This document shows positions 27,422 to 35,656 of a stretch of DNA of 64,000 nt, one piece after another. The notes under the pieces are model-generated. The model was not told the origin of the DNA and made no database searches. It saw nothing but the letters and a program-made list of their open reading frames with translations. The position numbers and the translations under genes are program-made. The stretch covers positions 62,001-126,000 of the forward strand of contig NZ_BJDY01000001.1 in the NCBI RefSeq assembly GCF_005405385.1, in the 5' to 3' direction. The stretch is from Lactiplantibacillus mudanjiangensis (GTDB lineage Bacteria > Bacillota > Bacilli > Lactobacillales > Lactobacillaceae). Position 1 is the first letter of the stretch. Every line of letters starts with the position of its first letter.

Positions 27422-27645
27422 CTCGTCCATCCACTTTGGGGGAGTAAAATGAACAAGTGTATAATTATTAGGTACAAGGATATAATATTATACAATTGTG
27501 AAGATTTTGTGAAGATTTGCCCGAAATCAGTAAAAATATGGTTTTATTTTTAAAAATGTATATTGATTTATAATAAATGTAGATTACTTATTAGATAATA
27601 ATTGTACTAAATTAGTGGAAAAATCGGTTTTTTAATTCCCCGTTA

Positions 27646-27674
27646 TTGACTTTCAACGTAAAAATCTTGATACT
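27646..27674 (+). promoter_or_regulatory. promoter of the S53 protease gene
   Basis: TTGACT (27646-27651), 17 bases, GATACT (27669-27674), 35 bases before the start codon. Confidence 0.6.
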
Positions 27675-27708
27675 AAGGGTATGTTAAGCAGAGAAGTGGG
27701 GGGTAACC

Positions 27709-29604
27709 ATGAAAAAAGAATGGATTGCGGCGTTAACAATAGCCGTTGGTGTCAGTGGCGGCCTAATGGTAGCGCCATCAATCAACGGTCAAGCAGCGAC
27801 TGCTACCTTATCAGATAAGATTGCACCACGAGTTAAAGCAACGAGTAATAAAAAAGCCGTTTCTAAAAGTAAAACTGAAGTTATTGATATTGTTTTAAAA
27901 TCACGTAACAGCACGGCTTTAAGTAAATATAGTTATGCAACAGTTAATCCTAAATCTGCCAGTTACCATCAATATTTAACGCCAAGTGCGTTTGGACAGA
28001 AGTATGGGCAAACGACGCAAACGTTAACGACGATTAAGTCTTATTTAAAGAAGCATCATTTGAGTTATAAAGTTTACGGTGGTAATTTAGTGATCCGGGC
28101 GAGTGGTAAAGTTAGTAACATCAATAAAGCATTCGGTGTCACTTTAGTTAAGGTGAAGGTCAAAGGTAAAACGTACCAAACACATACAAAAAAAGCGAAG
28201 TTGCCAAGTAGCTTTAAGGGCAAGATCAGTGCCGTCCTTGGTTTATCAAGCTATGGGAAGTACAAATCGAATTTAACAACGACTGCTCATGCCACTAAAG
28301 GTCAATTGAATACGGGCCAATCGACGAAGCCACAAAAATTTGCGAAAGCTTACCAGTTAGATAAATTATACGAAAAAGGATTGACTGGGAAGGGTCAACG
28401 AATTGCTATTTTGTCGTTTGCCAATTTCCATCCGGCTGATGCGGCTTATTATTGGCAAAAAGAAGGCATTCCAGCAAGTCAAAGCAATATCACCCGGTAC
28501 AATATTGATGGTGGCGCTAGTTGGACAGGCTACAATGAAACCACGCTAGATGTCGAACAGGCTGGTTCGGTTGCACCTGATGCGGCCTTAGACGTTTATT
28601 TAGCACCACAAACGGACACCGGTATGATTAATGCGTTAGCAACGATTATTGCGAAAAATAATGCGGCGCAATTGACGACCAGTTGGGGTCAAAGTGAAGG
28701 GGCCTTGTTATCGGCTATTAGTCAAGGGGCCGAAACGAGTGCTTATGCGAAAGCCTTTAATGCGTTATTTCAACAAGCAGCGGTGCAAGGGATCTCAACT
28801 TTTGCGGCGACTGGTGATAACGGTGCTTATGACAGCATTTTAGATAATGCTGGCAGTTATCGGACCGATAAAACCGTTGATTTTCCAGCCGATTCAGCCT
28901 ATGTTACTGCGCTAGGCGGGACCACCTTACCATTTAGTGCCAGTTATACGTTAAATGGGAGCAAGGTCAAAGTTAATGTGAAAAATGAACGGGCTTGGGG
29001 ATCTGACTATCTCTACAATCGCTTTGACAAGAGTTATTACAGCAATTATCAAGATCGGATTGATGATTATTTTGCTGGTGGTGGCGGTGGTTTTAGTCGG
29101 TTGAATAAAACCACACCAGCTTTCCAACGAGCGCTGATTGGACAAGGGGTTAATACGTTTGCGGCTGTTAATCTTTGGCAACTCAGTAATGAGACCTTAA
29201 CGCGGACGAGTAAAACAACGACTACCACTGGAACCGGCACTGGTCGAAATGTGCCAGATTTGGCCTTTAACGCTGATCCTAATACGGGTTATGACTTGTA
29301 TATGAGTTCAGCCAAAAAGGTTGGTAAATCACCAAAATGGTATACGTCTGGTGGGACTAGCGTTGTGTCACCACAAGTGGCTGCCGCTAATGCGGTGATG
29401 AACAGTGGGTTGACGACTCGGATTGGTTATTGGAATCCGCAAATTTATCGCTTAGCCCAAACCAAGACATCACCGTTTACACCATTAACGTCGAAGACGG
29501 ATAATACGAACTTGTATTATACTGGTCAACCGGGCAAGCTATACAATCAAGCTACGGGGCTAGGAACGGCTAATTTTGAAACATTATTTGAACAGTTAAA
29601 ATAG
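27709..29604 (+). CDS. secreted S53-family (sedolisin/kumamolisin-type) serine-carboxyl protease
   Basis: 631 aa. Signal peptide about 1-29 (ending QAA-TA); pro-kumamolisin activation domain about 55-200 (YHQYLTPSAFGQKYG, FGVTLVKVKVKGKTY); catalytic domain about 215-630. The S53 residues are visible: Glu277 and Asp281 in ETTLDVEQ, oxyanion Asp370 in ATGDNG, and Ser551 in GGTSVVSPQ. The C-terminal YNQATGLGTANF block is the Ca-site region. Enzymes of this family work at acid pH after autocatalytic removal of the prodomain, fitting an acid-producing organism; likely role is extracellular peptide supply or turnover. GGGGGG precedes the ATG. Monocistronic with promoter and terminator. Confidence 0.92.
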   Translation: MKKEWIAALTIAVGVSGGLMVAPSINGQAATATLSDKIAPRVKATSNKKAVSKSKTEVIDIVLKSRNSTALSKYSYATVNPKSASYHQYLTPSAFGQKYGQTTQTLTTIKSYLKKHHLSYKVYGGNLVIRASGKVSNINKAFGVTLVKVKVKGKTYQTHTKKAKLPSSFKGKISAVLGLSSYGKYKSNLTTTAHATKGQLNTGQSTKPQKFAKAYQLDKLYEKGLTGKGQRIAILSFANFHPADAAYYWQKEGIPASQSNITRYNIDGGASWTGYNETTLDVEQAGSVAPDAALDVYLAPQTDTGMINALATIIAKNNAAQLTTSWGQSEGALLSAISQGAETSAYAKAFNALFQQAAVQGISTFAATGDNGAYDSILDNAGSYRTDKTVDFPADSAYVTALGGTTLPFSASYTLNGSKVKVNVKNERAWGSDYLYNRFDKSYYSNYQDRIDDYFAGGGGGFSRLNKTTPAFQRALIGQGVNTFAAVNLWQLSNETLTRTSKTTTTTGTGTGRNVPDLAFNADPNTGYDLYMSSAKKVGKSPKWYTSGGTSVVSPQVAAANAVMNSGLTTRIGYWNPQIYRLAQTKTSPFTPLTSKTDNTNLYYTGQPGKLYNQATGLGTANFETLFEQLK

Positions 29605-29612
29605 ATTTTTAG

Positions 29613-29644
29613 AAAAACGTACCGATTTTTCGGGGCGTTTTTTG
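29613..29644 (+). terminator. Rho-independent terminator
   Basis: AAAACG..CCGA-T5-TCGG..CGTTTTTT, 9 bases after the protease stop. Confidence 0.75.
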
Positions 29645-29724
29645 TTTGCCCATAATTCACATGAGTGAACAGGCGCGTTTTGAGAACGGTTGCGCTAAAA
29701 TAAAAATGAGAGGTGAGGAGAATG

Positions 29725-30420
29725 ATGCAGGCGGTTGATCGGGGGTTGAGTTGGTTATGGCGCGTAGGACTCACAGTGATGTTAATCATGGGAATTCTAG
29801 TGCCACCATTGTTATTACAATTAATTAATGAACTAACGGCTAATGGGGCGAGTTGGTGGTGGCGAGCGGCCGTGACGGTGGCCTATTTCGGGGTCTTCTG
29901 GGTCGTCAGCTATCTGGCTTATCGAATCTATCGTCATTATGCTGGTTTTTGGCGGTGGCCTAAACTCACCAAACACGATGTTTATGTTGTGATTGGTGGC
30001 TATTTATTAATCATTGGCTGTGAGAGTATTTTTCAATTATGCAACCAATTGTTATATCAACAAAATGAAACCCAAAATAACGTTGCGATTGAGGCCTTAA
30101 TGAGCGGTAGTACGTTAGCCTTATGGTTACAAGCCATCAGCGCTATTTTTTTAACGCCAATTATGGAGGAACTGGTCTTTCGAGGCGTTTTGACAACCTT
30201 ATTTTGGCGCCAAAATTGGTTGAAAGTCTTATTGAGTGGCCTAGTCTTTGGCAGCCTACATACGACAAATACGATTCCGAGTTTCCTGATTTATTTTACA
30301 ATGGGACTGGTATTAGCAGGTGTTTATCTGTGGACTGGAAAATTACAGACTTCGATTGGGTTACATTTTTTGATTAATTTAGGTGCCATGAGCCTAATCT
30401 TGCTAACAGAATGGTCATAA
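29725..30420 (+). CDS. CPBP family intramembrane metalloprotease (Abi/CAAX-type)
   Basis: 231 aa from ATG 29725, the start best spaced from GAGGTGAGGAG; an ATG at 29722 is equally in frame. About seven membrane helices. The three CPBP motifs are EELVFRG, FGSLH and HFLIN, i.e. the Glu-Glu-x3-Arg, Phe-x3-His and His-x3-Asn sites that make up the glutamate-based active site. In lactic acid bacteria such proteins often accompany bacteriocin loci for self-immunity, but no bacteriocin gene is seen here. Substrate unknown. Confidence 0.88.
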   Translation: MQAVDRGLSWLWRVGLTVMLIMGILVPPLLLQLINELTANGASWWWRAAVTVAYFGVFWVVSYLAYRIYRHYAGFWRWPKLTKHDVYVVIGGYLLIIGCESIFQLCNQLLYQQNETQNNVAIEALMSGSTLALWLQAISAIFLTPIMEELVFRGVLTTLFWRQNWLKVLLSGLVFGSLHTTNTIPSFLIYFTMGLVLAGVYLWTGKLQTSIGLHFLINLGAMSLILLTEWS

Positions 30421-30422
30421 AA

Positions 30423-30449
30423 AAAGACGCCGAGTGATCGGCGTCTTTT
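30423..30449. terminator. bidirectional terminator
   Basis: AAAGACGCCGA-GTGA-TCGGCGTCTTTT between two convergent genes. Confidence 0.9.
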
Positions 30450-30456
30450 AGTTACC

Positions 30457-30933
30457 CTACAATTTGGGGCCTTGATAGTCAACTTTTTTAGGATCGGCAT
30501 TTTTAATTCGTTCAGCCGCAAATTTAACGGTTTCACGAGTGGCATTATAAGTTTGTTCGTCCATGCCAAGGAGACTCATACATTCATTGACGTGCGAAAA
30601 AATCGTAGGTTTGGCGTCAATTGCTTTTTGAGAGAGCGAAATATTGACCTGCCGTTCATCGGCTGCATCGCGTTTGCGTTCAACCCAACCTTGAGTTTGC
30701 ATGCGTTTTAATAGTGGGGTCAATGTCCCACTATCGAGGTTCACATGTGAGCCGAGTTCGCGGACCGTCATTGGACTGTTTTCCCAGAGTGCTAACAAGG
30801 TGATGTATTGTGGGTAAGTTAGCTTAAATGGTGCTAATGCTTCGGCATAGAAATGATTAAATCGTTTATTAGCCGTGTATAAAGCAAAACATAATTGTTC
30901 GTCCAGTAAAATGTTTTTATTTGAGGATGCCAT
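30457..30933 (-). CDS. MarR-family regulator, OhrR-like peroxide sensor
   Basis: 158 aa, AGGAG upstream of the ATG. The N-terminus LLDEQLCFALY carries Cys15, the reactive cysteine of OhrR repressors; LTYPQYITLLALWE and the winged-helix LDSGTLTPLLKRMQ with DERQV complete the OhrR pattern. OhrR senses organic hydroperoxides by oxidation of this cysteine and releases its operator. The usual partner ohrA is not adjacent, so it probably controls itself and distant genes. The C-terminal tail is slightly longer than usual (NADPKKVDYQGPKL). Confidence 0.85.
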   Translation of the reverse strand: MASSNKNILLDEQLCFALYTANKRFNHFYAEALAPFKLTYPQYITLLALWENSPMTVRELGSHVNLDSGTLTPLLKRMQTQGWVERKRDAADERQVNISLSQKAIDAKPTIFSHVNECMSLLGMDEQTYNATRETVKFAAERIKNADPKKVDYQGPKL

Positions 30934-30962
30934 CGGATCAACTCCTTTTTATATTCTAGTAT

Positions 30963-30992
30963 ATTGTACGCAATTAATTAGTTGTTTGCAAT
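30963..30992. promoter_or_regulatory. candidate OhrR-type operator
   Basis: ATTG-4-CAA-TTAATTA-GTTG-4-CAAT, a 30-base imperfect dyad with central TTAATTA, 30 bases upstream of the ohrR-like start. AT-rich dyads around CAATTAA-like cores are typical of OhrR sites. Confidence 0.5.
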
Positions 30993-31316
30993 ATATATTA
31001 TTGTGGGTAATTGAAAATAACTACAATTTTATGAAAAAGGTTAGACATTTAGCCATCATAATGCCGCATTCGCTAGCTAAAAAAGTGATTTTGTGACCTG
31101 AAATGGCTTAGATAGTGAAGGACTGTAAATCGTTGTGGTGATAAGAAAGTAACCGCTTGATCTTATGAAGAGGTAAGCTTTTTTAAATGATTTTCTTGAG
31201 TTGATCATTTATTTTTTAAATTAAGTTAAAATTTTAGATTAGTGAGCGATATTTGCGCTTGGTAGGGCTTTCCAGTAAAATTAAGTTAAACTAAATTTTG
31301 TCGGGGGTATCTAAAA
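30993..31316. other. intergenic region
   Basis: About 320 AT-rich bases containing two AAAATTAAGTTAAA-like stretches (near 31221 and 31277). No gene, tRNA or terminator recognised. Confidence 0.35.
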
Positions 31317-31592
31317 ATGTTTATGACAACCGGTGATCTTCAACGGTCACATATGATTAAAACGGTCGTTTCGGCGACTGAACATACCATGTTTGAATCA
31401 GACGCTATTGATCAATTTGAAGGGTTCGATGATTTAATTGACAAGGTTAAAGCTGATTTGATGCAAAAAGCTGCGGCCAATGATGGCGATGGTTTGATTT
31501 ACGTGAACTTTAATACTGAAGTAGTCCGGATGAGTGTCGCGCCACGTTTTCTAGTGGTGACTGGCTATGGGACGGTTGTCAAACTCGCTTAG
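31317..31592 (+). CDS. small YbjQ/DUF74-like protein
   Basis: 91 aa after a GGGGGT site. The second half, from FDDLIDKVKADLMQKAAANDGDGLIYVNF to VVTGYGTVVKL, resembles the YbjQ fold, in which a helix precedes GADAVVGV-type strands and an ending YGTAVKL. YbjQ forms pentamers of unknown function. The match is to a pattern, not a search result. A small basic ORF follows 70 bases later. Confidence 0.55.
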   Translation: MFMTTGDLQRSHMIKTVVSATEHTMFESDAIDQFEGFDDLIDKVKADLMQKAAANDGDGLIYVNFNTEVVRMSVAPRFLVVTGYGTVVKLA

Positions 31593-31662
31593 TGAAGCCA
31601 ATGGTTAGCGTGCAAGGGTTAGAGGTGATAATCTAGGTGTAAAGTCGAAGTGAGGGATGACG

Positions 31663-31797
31663 ATGACTAAATCAACGACTGATAAGTCGAAGCAACCGGA
31701 AAAATTACCGAGTCGAGCAGAGGTTAAAGCCAAGCTAAAAGCCGCTTTACACAGTCCAAAATTCCGGCAAAAAATGGCTCAAGCAACGAAGAAGTAG
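31663..31797 (+). CDS. small basic protein, 44 residues
   Basis: ATG 31663 is 6 bases after GTGAGGGA, stop TAG at 31795. The product is rich in Lys and Ala (SRAEVKAKLKAALHSPKF) and predicted helical. Too short for routine ORF calling, but the ribosome site and codon choice look genuine. Function unknown; a nucleic-acid-binding or chaperone-like role is only a guess. Confidence 0.5.
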   Translation: MTKSTTDKSKQPEKLPSRAEVKAKLKAALHSPKFRQKMAQATKK

Positions 31798-31867
31798 TGT
31801 TAACCCAGAAAAAGGTTTATTTTTAGGTCGCTTTTCGCTATAATTGATATTGTTGTTGAGTAACATT

Positions 31868-31951
31868 GCCCTAGTGGCGGAACTGGCAGACGCGCAGCGT
31901 TCAGGTCGCTGTATTGGCAACAATGTACAGGTTCGAATCCTGCCTGGGGCA
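31868..31951 (+). tRNA. tRNA-Leu (anticodon CAG)
   Basis: Acceptor arms GCCCTAG and CTGGGGC pair over 7 bp; anticodon stem CAGCG/CGCTG encloses loop TTCAGGT with CAG; a long variable arm (class II) precedes the GGTTCGAATCC T-loop; discriminator A. CCA is not encoded. A TATAAT at 31839-31844 is a likely -10. Confidence 0.93.
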
Positions 31952-31970
31952 TAAACAATATCTTTCAATA

Positions 31971-32017
31971 AAACGAGCATTTCGTTAAACCATCGTTTAA
32001 CGAATGCTCGTTTTTGT
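31971..32017 (+). terminator. Rho-independent terminator after tRNA-Leu
   Basis: AACGAGCATT.CGTTAAAC / GTTTAACGAATGCTCGTT long stem and T run. Confidence 0.92.
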
Positions 32018-32035
32018 GTTATTTGAAAGTGGCAA

Positions 32036-32572
32036 TCATTTTAAGTAATCAATGACCCAATGGCCTTTTTTAGACAGCTTATACCAATTGTAGACAGGGA
32101 CTTCTTGACTGCCGTAATTGTAAAGCCAGTATTGAGATCGATAAAAATGGGTGTGGGCTTTTAAGACAACTTTGTTTTGTTCGGTTGGTTTAACGGTTGA
32201 AATCAATTTGTGACCACTACGCCAGGTATTATAACGATAGAGGTAAGTATCGTTAGTGTTCATAAAATAATGTTTTTTCTTGTAGATAATTTCATAGATC
32301 TTTTTATTGACTGTTCTTCTAGCAGTAAATGAGTGGCGCTGATCGATTACTTTGCCGGTATCGGAATACTGTTTTTTAGCATTTTGGGCGGTTTTATAAA
32401 GCTCCATATAATCGTAATGGCCGTAGATAAACCCTTGATGAAACGTTGTTCTTGAAAAGGTATTAGCGGTGGTCGCCTTGTAATGCCAAGTCTTGGCTGA
32501 TGCCGACGACGAAGCCAAGGCTAAAATAGCGATAATCGTACTGATTATTAATAAAATACGGCGTATACGCAT
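32036..32572 (-). CDS. secreted hypothetical protein
   Basis: 178 aa; AGGAGGAG before the ATG at 32572. Signal peptide about 1-26 ending SASA-KT. The mature part is very Tyr/Lys/His-rich (KKIYEIIYKKKHYFMN, YLYRYNTWRSGHK) with no cysteine, similar in style to the other small secreted proteins of lactobacilli, including 40531-40962 here. No enzyme motif. Likely wall-associated by charge. Confidence 0.75.
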   Translation of the reverse strand: MRIRRILLIISTIIAILALASSSASAKTWHYKATTANTFSRTTFHQGFIYGHYDYMELYKTAQNAKKQYSDTGKVIDQRHSFTARRTVNKKIYEIIYKKKHYFMNTNDTYLYRYNTWRSGHKLISTVKPTEQNKVVLKAHTHFYRSQYWLYNYGSQEVPVYNWYKLSKKGHWVIDYLK

Positions 32573-32750
32573 CGTTAGTCTCCTCCTAAAAAATGAGTTG
32601 ATAACATCAGTATATCAAAGTATAAGGCTGGATAATGTATGATTTGTGTAAAAATAATTAGCACAATTTTTACAAGTGATGTGACTAGTAAATGGGCGTG
32701 ACAGTAACTATATTATGGTTGTACACAACTAAAATGGCGGAGAAATTTTG

Positions 32751-33070
32751 ATGAATCGATTAAAGGCACTGCATGATGATGTGAAAACGAGTTATGAGCA
32801 CGGCGACTATCAAACGGCCACTCAAGCTTATCAAGATTGGCAACGGATGACAGCAGATGACCAGCACCTACGCGATGACGACCCAAAAGATGACTATCAA
32901 CGTGGTTATCAGGGGCCAAACAGGATTATCAGACGCAACACAAGTTTCAAAACTTTTCAACAAATTTGATTAATCTAGTTAACTTATTGTCACGAAATCA
33001 AGCTATCGAAGTTAGTAAGTTTATTGATGGTTATGAGGCTTATCGAAGTGAGATCAACCAAGAGTCTTAA
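32751..33070 (+). pseudogene. small soluble hypothetical gene with a one-base frameshift
   Basis: GGCGGAGA precedes ATG 32751. The first frame gives about 55 sensible residues (HDDVKTSYEHGDYQTATQA), then departs at GGGG (32912-32915). In the -1 frame the reading continues AKQDYQTQHKFQNF...EAYRSEINQES to TAA 33068. Restoring one G gives a helical protein of about 106 residues. Function unknown. Confidence 0.6.
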
Positions 33071-33139
33071 TTTGAATTTAATTTTATAATCGCTAATATA
33101 GAAGCCTAAGACAACGTTTATGGAATTTTGAAAAAAGTG

Positions 33140-33168
33140 TTGACAATTAACTCATGAAGTTTTAATGT
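33140..33168 (+). promoter_or_regulatory. trpEp: probable promoter of the trp operon
   Basis: TTGACA at 33140-33145 with weak -10 choices TTTAAT (33161, 15-base spacer) or TAATGT (33163, 17-base spacer), just upstream of the T-box leader. Confidence 0.55.
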
Positions 33169-33194
33169 TAGTGACAACTTAAATATTCGTCCAT

Positions 33195-33508
33195 GAAACC
33201 GATGAAGTGGAGATCAAGATAATGATGCCCGTAAAGAGAGTCGCCGTTGCTGAGAGTGCGATCGAACGCAAATTATTAAATGGACCACTGAGGGCGCGAT
33301 TAACCAACTGGAGTAGCTCCAGTTCAAGTACCTCGTGACGTAAAGGGAAGCGTCAATTCCCGGGAATGTGTTAGCATTCTGCTAAGCTGGGACGATTATG
33401 GGGTGTGGTCTAAGCTTTTTTAGCGCACGCTTAAATAATCGACCAAACAAGGTGGCACCGCGGAAAATCCGTCCTTGACTAAATCATTAGTCATGGGCGG
33501 ATTTTTTT
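33195..33508 (+). promoter_or_regulatory. T-box riboswitch of the trp operon (tRNA-Trp sensing)
   Basis: The conserved AAGGTGGCACCGCGG (33449-33463) is followed by a terminator, AAATCCGTCC / GGGCGGATTT plus T run (33465-33507). Stem I lies about 33195-33310; TGG at 33281-33283, followed by A, is the likely Trp specifier. Uncharged tRNA-Trp would stabilise the antiterminator and switch the operon on. Confidence 0.9.
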
Positions 33509-33526
33509 GATTAGGAGGAATTTGAG

Positions 33527-33565
33527 ATGGGTAAAAACCGATGGCAACGCGTTGACTTGATGTGA
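33527..33565 (+). CDS. 12-codon leader-like mini-ORF between T-box and trpE
   Basis: AGGAGG (33513-33518) sits 8 bases before ATG 33527; the product is MGKNRWQRVDLM, with one Trp codon. It ends 28 bases before trpE and is only transcribed when the T-box reads through. It could be a vestigial leader peptide or aid translation; it may equally be chance. Confidence 0.4.
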   Translation: MGKNRWQRVDLM

Positions 33566-33593
33566 CGAACAATTAGTCAAGGAGGCGCAGTAC

Positions 33594-35057
33594 ATGCAAC
33601 CAACATTATCAACTTTAACCACCTTTCAAGCCCATTACCCGTACGTGCCGGTAATGGTCAAACAACAGCTTGCTGAATTCGATGCGGTCAAGCTAACGGC
33701 TTATTTGCGACAACGGGGGACCAGTGGTGCTTTAACGATTCAACACCAACAAACGATTAGTTATTTTAACGACACTACCGTTGCCCATTTAACAGCGACA
33801 TCGATGCAACTAACGAGTGAATTTAGTGATGGTCATACGACCATACAACCTGATATTAACGCCGGGTTACAGACTTTGTTAACGGCCTATCAAACGCCAC
33901 GGATTGCGGGTTTACCACCATTTACGGGCGGGTTGCTAGGCTACTTCAGTTATGAATACGCGCAAAGGTTAGTCCCACATTTAACATTTAAAAATGCGAA
34001 TCCGCATAAGTTGCCATTACTGGATTTGGTGTTAACGACCCGCGTAATATTTTATGATCATCAGCATCATGAAATTGGATTGACGCAATTAATACCAACA
34101 ACCAACTTAGCAACTGCTTATGAAGCAGCGGCGCAGCAATTACCAAAACGGTTAGCAGAAATCATGGCGATTTTCGCCACACCTGCTGAACCCTTACCAC
34201 CGCTGCGGTTAACGAGCGCATTAAAGAATCGGCAAACCCAAGCGCATTATGCGACTAAAGTAGACCAGATTCGACAACATATTGTTGCAGGTGATATTTT
34301 CCAACTGATTTATGCTAACCCACAAGTGGCGACGATGACGGGATCTCTATTACCGGTTTACGCAAACTTACCGGCAACTAGCCCGTATCAATTTTATTAT
34401 CAACATGGTGATTTTGAAACCGTCGTTGCATCACCCGAAACGCTGGTGACCAAGCAAGGAACCCAAATTGCCACATATCCGTTAGCCGGGACACGGCGTC
34501 GGGGACGGGATGCCGCAGAAGACGCTAAGTTGGCTCATGAATTGACGACCAATCCGAAAGAAATTGCTGAGCACAATATGTTAGTGGATCTAGGACGCAA
34601 TGACTTAGGGCGGGTTGCTAAATTCAAAAGTGTGCGGGTCACGAATTTACGCCAACTATTGAAATTTTCACAAGTGATGCACTTGGGATCACGAGTCGCC
34701 GCTGAAGTTGACGAGCAAGTCACGGCGTTACAAACGTTGGCAGCGACCTTTCCGGCTGGCACATTATCTGGGGCACCGAAAGTTCGCGCGATGGAATTAA
34801 TTGATGAGTTTGAAACTGAAACGCGGGGCATTTATGGTGGCTGCTTTGGTTATCTGGATTGTAATGGCGATTTAGATATGGCGATCGGCATTCGACTGGC
34901 CTACCGGCAACGTGAACATCTGGTTATTCCAGCAGGTGCTGGGATTGTTGCTGACAGTATTGGGACGCAAGAATTTAAGGAATGTCAAAATAAAGAACGG
35001 GCGTTGGCACAAACCGTCACCCAAGTAGCGGAGGTTGCACATGGACTTACTCATTGA
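33594..35057 (+). CDS. trpE: anthranilate synthase component I
   Basis: 487 aa, AAGGAGG before ATG 33594. Uses chorismate and ammonia/glutamine to form anthranilate with TrpG, the first committed step to tryptophan. The C-terminal chorismate-binding core is complete: IFQLIYANPQ, ASPETLV, YPLAGTRRRG, LVDLGRNDLGRV, GAPKVRAMELIDE and GAGIVADS. The N-terminal domain, which holds the Trp feedback site, is present but diverged. First gene of trpEGDCFBA; its end overlaps trpG by 17 bases. Confidence 0.95.
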   Translation: MQPTLSTLTTFQAHYPYVPVMVKQQLAEFDAVKLTAYLRQRGTSGALTIQHQQTISYFNDTTVAHLTATSMQLTSEFSDGHTTIQPDINAGLQTLLTAYQTPRIAGLPPFTGGLLGYFSYEYAQRLVPHLTFKNANPHKLPLLDLVLTTRVIFYDHQHHEIGLTQLIPTTNLATAYEAAAQQLPKRLAEIMAIFATPAEPLPPLRLTSALKNRQTQAHYATKVDQIRQHIVAGDIFQLIYANPQVATMTGSLLPVYANLPATSPYQFYYQHGDFETVVASPETLVTKQGTQIATYPLAGTRRRGRDAAEDAKLAHELTTNPKEIAEHNMLVDLGRNDLGRVAKFKSVRVTNLRQLLKFSQVMHLGSRVAAEVDEQVTALQTLAATFPAGTLSGAPKVRAMELIDEFETETRGIYGGCFGYLDCNGDLDMAIGIRLAYRQREHLVIPAGAGIVADSIGTQEFKECQNKERALAQTVTQVAEVAHGLTH

Positions 35058-35637
35058 TAACTATGATAGTTTTTCGTATAACTTGTACCAATTGTTGGGC
35101 AGTTTAAACCCCGATGTCCGGGTGATTCGCAATGATGAATTGACAGTTGCTGAAATTATGGCGCTGCATCCGCAACACCTTATTTTATCTCCAGGACCGG
35201 GCCGACCAGTTGAGGCTGGGGTGAGTTTAGCGGTTGTGAAAGCTTGCGCTGGTAAAGTACCTATTCTTGGTGTGTGCATGGGTCACGAAGTTTTGGTTGA
35301 AGCTTTTGGTGGTCAATTACAAGCGGCGCCAACCTTGATGCATGGCAAAACGTCATTGATACGTGTTCAAGCAACCAAGTTGTTTAATCAATGCCCGGGA
35401 CAATTTCAGGCGGCACGTTACCATTCTTTGATTGCAGACCTAGCCGCATTACCAGCGAACTTTAACGTAACGGCAACGACGGCTGACGGTGAAATCATGG
35501 CGATTGAAGATTCAGCACGTCAGCTCTATGGGGTGCAATTTCATCCAGAGTCGATCATGACTGATCCTACAGCCGGCCGCCAAATCGTTCGCAACTTTTT
35601 ACAACTGACGCATACCCGTTATGCATTAACGGCTTAA
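35041..35637 (+). CDS. trpG: anthranilate synthase component II (glutamine amidotransferase)
   Basis: 198 aa from ATG 35041, 6 bases after GGAGG; an in-frame TTG at 35035 is not needed. Class I glutamine amidotransferase delivering ammonia to TrpE: DNYDSFSYNL, oxyanion loop LSPGPGRP, nucleophile Cys79 in GVCMGHE, and the His-Glu pair in GVQFHPES. The residue after GH is Glu rather than the common Gln, a small oddity. Overlapping start within trpE implies coupled 1:1 synthesis. Confidence 0.94.
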   Translation: MDLLIDNYDSFSYNLYQLLGSLNPDVRVIRNDELTVAEIMALHPQHLILSPGPGRPVEAGVSLAVVKACAGKVPILGVCMGHEVLVEAFGGQLQAAPTLMHGKTSLIRVQATKLFNQCPGQFQAARYHSLIADLAALPANFNVTATTADGEIMAIEDSARQLYGVQFHPESIMTDPTAGRQIVRNFLQLTHTRYALTA

Positions 35638-35656
35638 TTGAAAGGGAGTTTTTTTA

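Larger units (their letters stand above)
27223..27708. other. intergenic region between divergent genes
   Basis: About 485 very AT-rich bases. It holds a 10-bp dyad (27395-27421), a minus-strand hairpin with T run (about 27347-27381), and the promoter of the S53 protease gene. A 70-codon minus ORF here lacks a ribosome site and was not accepted. Confidence 0.6.

Noticed and set aside
27222-27434. 70-codon minus-strand ORF upstream of the 26890-27222 gene
   Set aside because: No Shine-Dalgarno, spans a dyad and a terminator-like hairpin, and composition is that of AT-rich non-coding DNA.
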